Part shown: piece by piece, positions 59,183 to 64,000 of the stretch | Layout of the letters: each line of letters opens with the position of its first letter | Position numbering within the stretch: the first letter of the stretch is position 1 | NCBI RefSeq assembly: GCF_042477335.2 | Contig: NC_091255.1 | Coordinates: 33,334,501 to 33,398,500, forward strand | DNA: 64,000 nucleotides | Origin: Ovis canadensis | Taxonomy: Eukaryota; Chordata; Mammalia; Artiodactyla; Bovidae | Reading direction: 5' to 3' | The notes under the pieces: generated by a model | The model's input: only the letters and a program-made list of their open reading frames with translations | Told to the model about the DNA's origin: nothing | Database searches by the model: none | Program-made: the position numbers and the translations under genes

Positions 59183-59518
59183 ACGTACTATCTCTCCCTA
59201 AACTACTCCATTCAAAGATGGATATTAAAATTAATACAGATGATCTAATAAACAATTATAAAAACTACCTATATTAAAAAAAACCTTTGATACACACAGC
59301 TATACTCAAGAGGAAGATCCACAGACTAAATAAATCCTATCAACCGATGAATAATTAAAATTAAATAATAAGCATTCAACTCAAGGTTTGAAAATAAATA
59401 GAACTTTAAAAAAAAAAGAACAGAGAGAAGGAAAGGAGGAGGGTAACTGGGAGTTTGGGAGTTAATAGATGAAACCAGTTTAGTATAGAATGGATGAATA
59501 ACAGGGTCCTACTGTATA

Positions 59519-59710
59519 GAACCCTAGTGGCTCAGTGGTAAAGAATCTGCTTGCAATGCAGGAGACCTGGGTTCGATCTCTAGGTGGGGAAGATCCGCTG
59601 GGGAAGGGAATGGCAACCCACTTCAGTATTCTTGCCTGGGAAATCCCATGGAGCCTGGTGGGCTACAGTCCATGCTGTTGCAAAGAGTGGGACACGACTG
59701 AGCTAATAAC
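59519..59710 (+). mobile_element. Bov-tA SINE inside L1
   Basis: Sense head (CTAGTGGCTCAGTGGTAAAG), B-box (GGGTTCGATCTC) and tail. ACTGTATA occurs on both sides (59511-59518, 59711-59718). Confidence 0.92.
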
Positions 59711-59761
59711 ACTGTATATATAGCACAGGCAACTATATACACAATATTATGGAATCAATTG

Positions 59762-60222
59762 GCTTCCCTGGTGGTTCAGATGGTAAAGCGCCTGCCTGCA
59801 GTGCGGGAGACCTGGGTTCAATCCCTGAGTCGGGAAGATCCCCTGGAGAAGGAAATGGCAACCCACTCCAGTACTCTTGCCTGGAAAATTCCATGGACTG
59901 AGGAACCTGGTAGGCTACAGTCCTGCTACTAAGTCACTTCAGTTGTGTCCAACTCTGTGCAACCCCATAGGCGGCAGCCCACCAGGCTCTACTGTCCCTG
60001 GGATTCTCCAGGTAAGAATACTGGAGTGGGTTGCCATTTCCTTCTCCAATGCATGAAAGTGAAAAGTGAAAGTGAAGTCGCTCAGTCGTGCCCGACTCTT
60101 AGTGACCCCATGGACTAGAGCCTACCAGGCTCCTTCGTCTATGGGATTTTAGTACTGGAGTGGGGTGCCACTGCCTTCTCCAGGCTACAGTCCATGGGGT
60201 CGCAAAGAGTCAGACACGACTG
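59762..60222 (+). mobile_element. Bov-tA SINE disrupted by BOV-A2
   Basis: The head and body run 59762-59923; the tail resumes at 60194 (CATGGGGTCGCAAAGAGTCA). The interruption is an opposite-strand BOV-A2. Confidence 0.92.
59924..60181 (-). mobile_element. BOV-A2 nested in Bov-tA, 12-bp TSD
   Basis: Antisense dimer starting TGCTACTAAGTCACTTCAGT. AGGCTACAGTCC from the host SINE is duplicated at 59912-59923 and 60182-60193. Confidence 0.95.
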
Positions 60223-60466
60223 CCATTATGGGATAAATCATAATGGAGAAGAACATAAACAAAAACGTCTGTGTGTGTGTGTAACTGAGTCACTGTGCTG
60301 TACAGCAGAAAGTACTGTATTTCAATTATACTTCCATTTTAAAAAGCAGAATAAAGTAATTAAAGAAATTTATAAGTTACTCAATTAGAAAACAGAAGCT
60401 AGTAAGTTTAACTCTAAAACCTAGGAACTGCATTTTGAAGGGAAGAAAAATTCCAAACAAACTATT

Positions 60467-60570
60467 CAGTTCAGTTTAGTCGCTCAGTCGTGTCCGACTC
60501 CTTGCGACCCCATGAATTGCAGCACGCCAGGCCTCCCTGTCCATCACCAACTCCCAGAATTCACTCAAAC
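60467..60570 (-). mobile_element. BovB 3' end, about 100 bases
   Basis: Antisense CAGTTCAGTTTAGTCGCTCA to TCACCAACTCCCAGAATTCA. Confidence 0.9.
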
Positions 60571-60875
60571 CATTAGCTAAGACTAAAAAAAACAAATATA
60601 TAAAATTAAAACCGAAAAAGAAGGAATAAATGATAGAGGAAACCAAAATAAGCCTCCAGTAAATTTTTAAGTTACTATATGTTAAAATCTAGATAAAATA
60701 AATGGTTTTCTTGGAAAATACAAATTGTCAATTGGAATCAAGTAGAATTAGAAAGTAGATACCTCACTAACCTCCGAAGAACTGAGTAAGTTATCTCTCC
60801 AACCATTCTACCAGTACCAGACATGTTCACTGTAAAAATTTGAAAGGTAATTTCTTTATTAAAGTATATCCAGAA

Positions 60876-60968
60876 ACTCAGGGAGTTGGTGACGGACAGG
60901 GAGGCCTGGCGTGCTGCAGTCCATGGGGTCGCAAAGAGTTAGACACGACTGAACGACTGAACTGAACT
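60876..60968 (+). mobile_element. BovB 3' end with 9-bp TSD
   Basis: The last 93 bases of BovB, ending GACTGAACTGAACTG. ATCCAGAAA flanks it at 60867-60875 and 60969-60977. Confidence 0.9.
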
Positions 60969-61054
60969 GATCCAGAAATGAAAGTTTTCTACATTTCATG
61001 GAGCCAGTTGTGCACAGAAAGCACAAAGGATACTCTAACAAAAATTCTGAACAG

Positions 61055-61210
61055 TGAACACTAACATAGTATTTACTATATCCTAAACATTGGTCTCTGA
61101 TGGGCAATTACATAAATCAACTCATTTACTCTCAAAGCAACCTGATGAGCTGGAGAACCAAATATTTAACAGCAGATCCAGAACAGTCACTAACCCATCA
61201 GAAGCATGCC
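61055..61210 (-). mobile_element. Possible MIR remnant
   Basis: AGTATTTACTATATCCTAAA and CAACTCATTTACTCTCAAAG are MIR-like. Confidence 0.4.
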
Positions 61211-61339
61211 AGACCTCGGCTATGTAGGATCCTCCTAGAGCCCCTCTTTTTTGGCACACAGTACCCTGTTAGTTGGCTAGATCACAGGCAGGAAGGGTAA
61301 CAGCCACGGAAGGGAGCAAGTAGTTTAGACACCTGTGCA

Positions 61340-61480
61340 TCCATCACATTAGTACTAGTGCCTACTGAGTGATTATCATGACCTGCCTATGAGCTGAGAA
61401 TTATTTGTTATCTCCACTTTACAGCTGAGGAAACAGACCCAGAGAAGTTAGATAAAAGAGAGGCTAGGGCACTTAACTTC
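61340..61480 (-). mobile_element. MIR SINE
   Basis: TATCTCCACTTTACAGCTGA and GGAAACAGACCCAGAGAAGT are a clear antisense core. Confidence 0.8.
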
Positions 61481-61544
61481 TATGCTATACACCCTATCTA
61501 AAATAAAATACTAGTAAATACAAGAAGCAAGTATGGAACAACTG

Positions 61545-62485
61545 ACTGGTTCAAGATTGAGAAAAGATTATAACAGGGCTGTCGGCTGTCACTCTGTTTA
61601 ACCTATATGCTGAGCACATCATGAGCAATACTGGGCTGGGTAAGTTACAAGCTAAAATCAAGATAGGTGGGAGAAACGTCTACAACCTCAGATATGCAGA
61701 TGATACACCCGAATGACAGAAAGCAAAGAGGAACTAGAGGGCCTTTTGATGAGGGTGAATGAGTAGAGAGAAAGAACTGGCTTAAGACTAAATATTAAAA
61801 AACTAAGATCGTGGCATCTGCGCCCCTCCCCATCACTGCATGCCAAACAGAAAGGGAAAACAAGGTGGAAGTAGTGACAGATTTCCTCTTCTTGGGCTCC
61901 AAAATCACTGCGAATGGTGACTGTAGCCACAAAATCAGGAGACAACTGCCTCTTGGCAGGAAAGCTATGACAAACCTAGACAGCGTGTTAAAAAAGCAGA
62001 GACATTACTCTGCCGACGAAGGTCCGTATAGTCAAGGCTATGGTCTTCCCAGTGGTCACATCTCCCAGTGGTTTTGAGACCTGGACCATAAAGAAGGCAG
62101 AGCACCAAAGAACTGCTGCCTTAGAACTGCAGTGCTGGAGAAGGCTCCTGAAAGTCTCTTGGACAGCAAGGAGATCAAACCAGTCAATCTTAAAGGAGAT
62201 CAACCCTGAATATTCACCAGAAGACTGATGATGAAGCTGAAGTTCCAGTATTTTGGTCATCTGATGCAAACAGACAACTCATTGGAAAAAGTCCCCAATG
62301 CTGGGAAAGATTGAGGGCAGGAGGAGAAGAGGGCGTCAGAGGATGAGATGGCTGGACGGCATCACTGATGTAATGAACATGAACTCAGGCAAACTCTGGG
62401 AGACAATGAGGAACAGAATGTGCTGCAGTCCATGGGGTCATAAAGAGTCGGACACAACTGGGTGACAAAACAACGAAACAAATAC
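61545..62485 (+). pseudogene. BovB RT-to-3' fragment, frameshifted
   Basis: A sense BovB piece starting before the catalytic loop. YADD is intact (LRYADDT near 61690) but followed by a frameshift and stop. Later blocks (VTDFLFLGSKITANGDCSHK and RRSNQSILKEINPEYS) are in other frames. It ends CGGACACAACTGGGTGAC. Confidence 0.93.
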
Positions 62486-62629
62486 AATCCAACAATAAGC
62501 TTAAAAGGTGTGTCACTCTTCCTCAAATGCCACAGAGGCTCAGTCTTTGCGCTAACATCACATTGAGATCAAGCGAGAAAGGGTATTCATTTTTATTGTT
62601 GACATTTTTTCATAAAATGACAATACAGA

Positions 62630-62780
62630 GACTTCCCTGGCAGTCCACTGGTGAAGACTTGGTGCTTCCACTGCAGAGGGTGCAAGTTCAATCCCTGGTC
62701 AAGGAACTAAGATCCTGCATGCCTCCAGGCAAGGCCAAAAAAGTTTTAAAAATAAAAGAATTGCAGCTATTAAAAAAAAA
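62630..62780 (+). mobile_element. CHR-type SINE
   Basis: GACTTCCCTGGCAGTCCACT to GATCCTGCATGCCTCCAGGC, with an A-rich tail. Confidence 0.88.
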
Positions 62781-62879
62781 AAAGTGCCATATACACTCCC
62801 GATTAAAAGGAAAGAGAATCTCAATAAAATAGAGGTGGATATAGTACCAATATTTTGAAGAAAGACATACCATATAATA

Positions 62880-63760
62880 CACATGAAGCTGTATATTATG
62901 ATAAGGATTTTACATACACACATAATACATTAAGCCCGTAAGGCAAAAAGTGTTCTCACTGAAGTCTAGTAACAAAACAAGGACGCTTGCCATGACAGCT
63001 ATCATGAACGCAATTGAAGATGAGTAATCATGAAATTCATTTAAAAAATCACTACTTTTCTTTGAGGAAAGAAAACTAAAAATGAAAGCATATACCATTT
63101 ATAGTTTTAAAAAACTATTATTAATAAATAATAGTAAAACATTTAACAAAGTTTTAGAAAAAATAAGCAATGTATTCAGGCTTAAAAACATATTTAAAGA
63201 GGAGATATGAATATGATTATTGTATAGCTAGGAAAACTAACAAAACCAAATGAAAAACTAAACAAAGAGGGCAATTACAAAATTAAACAAATAACAGCTT
63301 TCTTATACATGTATAAATATAAACTAATTTTAAAAAGTAGAAAAATAATCCTGTACCCATAAGCAACTCAAGTCTAACAGAAAAATGTCGAGCTAGTCTT
63401 AATAAATAAAATGCCCACTGAAAGCTGGGATTACATGGGAAGCCAGATTTTTGTTCTTGTCCAACCACCCTCAATCAATCTATAAATTCAATGCAATGCA
63501 CTCAATCAAAACTGCAAAGTACTGAAGGGCAGGATGAGGGATAGTGGTGAGTAAAACCTGACAAAATGATTCTAGAGCAGAAAGATGCCAGTGTTTTTTC
63601 ACTGAATATCAAAATACCAGCATTAATACTTGCATTTTAAACTGCTCAGAACTTTTAACAAGTTTGTAGAATTTGTAAAAATAATCATCTCAATGCAAAA
63701 GTGCAATATCAAGAAAATGTACTTTCATTAAAATATATGTTAAATATACAATCCACTATT
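62880..63760 (+). mobile_element. Old L1 ORF2 region, degenerate
   Basis: ACAGCTTTCTTATACATGTA, AGCTGGGATTACATGG and ATTCAATGCAATGCACTCAA follow L1 RT/C-terminal order with many gaps. Confidence 0.5.
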
Positions 63761-64000
63761 AACTGATAAAATCAAAATAAGCTATTGAAAACTAAAACAC
63801 TAAAATTTTACTTAAAATACACACAAAAAGAAAAATATTTTAAGTTTGAGCTAAAAAAATACAGCTACAGAATCATCTGAATTGTAGAAAAATTTTTCTA
63901 GCTGCTAAAACTATTCTAACTACAATTTTGAATAATCCCATCTCTTATTCAGAAAGGCTGAGAGCTGCAGTTTTGTGTCAGAGTGAGCCTGCTACAATAA

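Larger units (their letters stand above)
57700..59430 (+). mobile_element. Old L1 ORF2 region, degenerate
   Basis: CAGCAAAATATAACTTC-like text (AATCAGCCAAAATATAACTT), CTTTATCCAACTACATGATA and CTAATTAGGCCATAACATGT follow L1 ORF2 order. The frame is destroyed by indels. Confidence 0.65.
59440..60345 (+). mobile_element. L1 3'UTR split by two SINE insertions
   Basis: GGGTCCTACTGTATAG (59504-59519), CTGTATATATAGCACAGGCA (59712 on) and CTGAGTCACTGTGCTGTACA (60285 on) are consecutive pieces of an artiodactyl L1 3'UTR. Confidence 0.8.
60346..61050 (+). mobile_element. L1 ORF2 pieces around two BovB tails
   Basis: A-rich ORF2-like blocks lie at 60346-60466 and 60571-60866, possibly continuing to 61050. 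Identification is by composition and scattered matches. Confidence 0.45.
8640..64000 (-). other. UBE2G1: UBE2G1 gene, exons 2-6 (5' end outside window)
   Basis: Ubiquitin-conjugating enzyme E2 G1 takes ubiquitin from E1 as a thioester on its active-site cysteine and passes it to substrates with E3 ligases; family members favour Lys48-linked chains and act in the cytosol and ER-associated degradation (family knowledge). Here four coding exons joined through GT-AG introns on the minus strand give residues 16-170 of the expected 170 without frameshift or stop. The E2 core, the HPN motif (80-82), Cys90 and the acidic loop insert (about 95-109) typical of the G and R classes are present. Exon 1, with its expected CpG-rich promoter, is not found up to 64000. 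The intact frame, correct splice sites and phases show a live gene rather than a retrocopy. The 3' end at about 8640 is inferred from a poly(A) signal. Confidence 0.95.
36583..64000 (-). other. UBE2G1: UBE2G1 intron 1 (3' 27.4 kb)
   Basis: Everything right of exon 2 is taken as intron 1, because exon 1 and any CpG-rich promoter are absent up to the window end. It is mostly repeats. Stretches with nothing recognisable include 36970-37490, 37645-38770, 41830-44500, 45580-46810, 46950-47500, 47715-48485, 49145-49585, 49790-50690, 51545-52475, 52840-53825 and 56715-57690. An unlisted gene inside the intron cannot be excluded, but no conserved coding signal was seen. Confidence 0.85.

Noticed and set aside
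59530..59580. tRNA-like B-box sequences (GGTTCGATCTC and relatives) suggesting tRNA genes
   Set aside because: They are the tRNA-Glu-derived heads of Bov-tA and CHR SINEs and do not fold as intact tRNAs.
36583..64000. UBE2G1 exon 1
   Set aside because: No sequence encoding MTELQSALLLRRQLA and no CpG island found right of exon 2; it must lie outside the window.
1..64000. CRISPR arrays, prophage, operons or other prokaryotic systems
   Set aside because: The sequence is vertebrate nuclear DNA with introns and SINEs; no regularly spaced repeats or bacterial genes are present.

Overview
The window is nuclear DNA of a ruminant, most likely a bovid. It is AT-rich and carries no bacterial-style operons. 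It is dense in the ruminant retroposons BovB, Bov-tA and BOV-A2 and in cetartiodactyl CHR (tRNA-Glu) SINEs. Older mammalian L1, L2, MIR and hAT fragments form the background. Only two protein genes can be supported, both on the minus strand; nearly all other open reading frames are repeat-derived or chance.

Layout from left to right: (1) 1-5754 is the 5' part of ANKFY1 intron 1. (2) About 5160-5860 is a CpG island with the ANKFY1 promoter and exon 1, which supplies the start codon and only ten coding bases. Three CTCGCGAGA elements lie in it. (3) About 5880-8640 is intergenic. (4) About 8640-64000 is UBE2G1, running right to left. Exons 2 to 5 are at 36480-36582, 29208-29305, 26049-26227 and 23185-23307. 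A predicted last exon, purely 3'UTR, covers about 8640-12383. Exon 1 (the first 15 codons plus one base) is not in the window, so intron 1 exceeds 27.4 kb.

The UBE2G1 exons join in phase with GT-AG sites and encode residues 16-170 of the 170-residue ubiquitin-conjugating enzyme E2 G1, including active-site Cys90. ANKFY1 lies downstream on the same strand, its promoter under 3 kb from the UBE2G1 poly(A) signal. I see no functional link between the genes beyond adjacency.

The introns record a layered insertion history. Clear examples are a 2.4 kb defective BovB (17540-19982), BOV-A2 copies with exact target-site duplications, and a BOV-A2 nested in a Bov-tA nested in an L1 3'UTR (59440-60345). 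There is also a tiny processed retrocopy with its own AATAAA and poly(A) (40558-40654), a CHR SINE whose target duplication encloses extra 3' sequence (25281-25550), and a U2 snRNA 5' fragment (25018). A near-consensus CTCF motif lies in UBE2G1 intron 2 (32659-32677). I found no undescribed biological system. The most useful leads are regulatory (CTCGCGAGA cluster, CTCF site, 3'UTR hairpin, 3'UTR intron) and the unusual retroposition products. Repeat boundaries are read by eye and are good to about 10-30 bases unless a target-site duplication is given.
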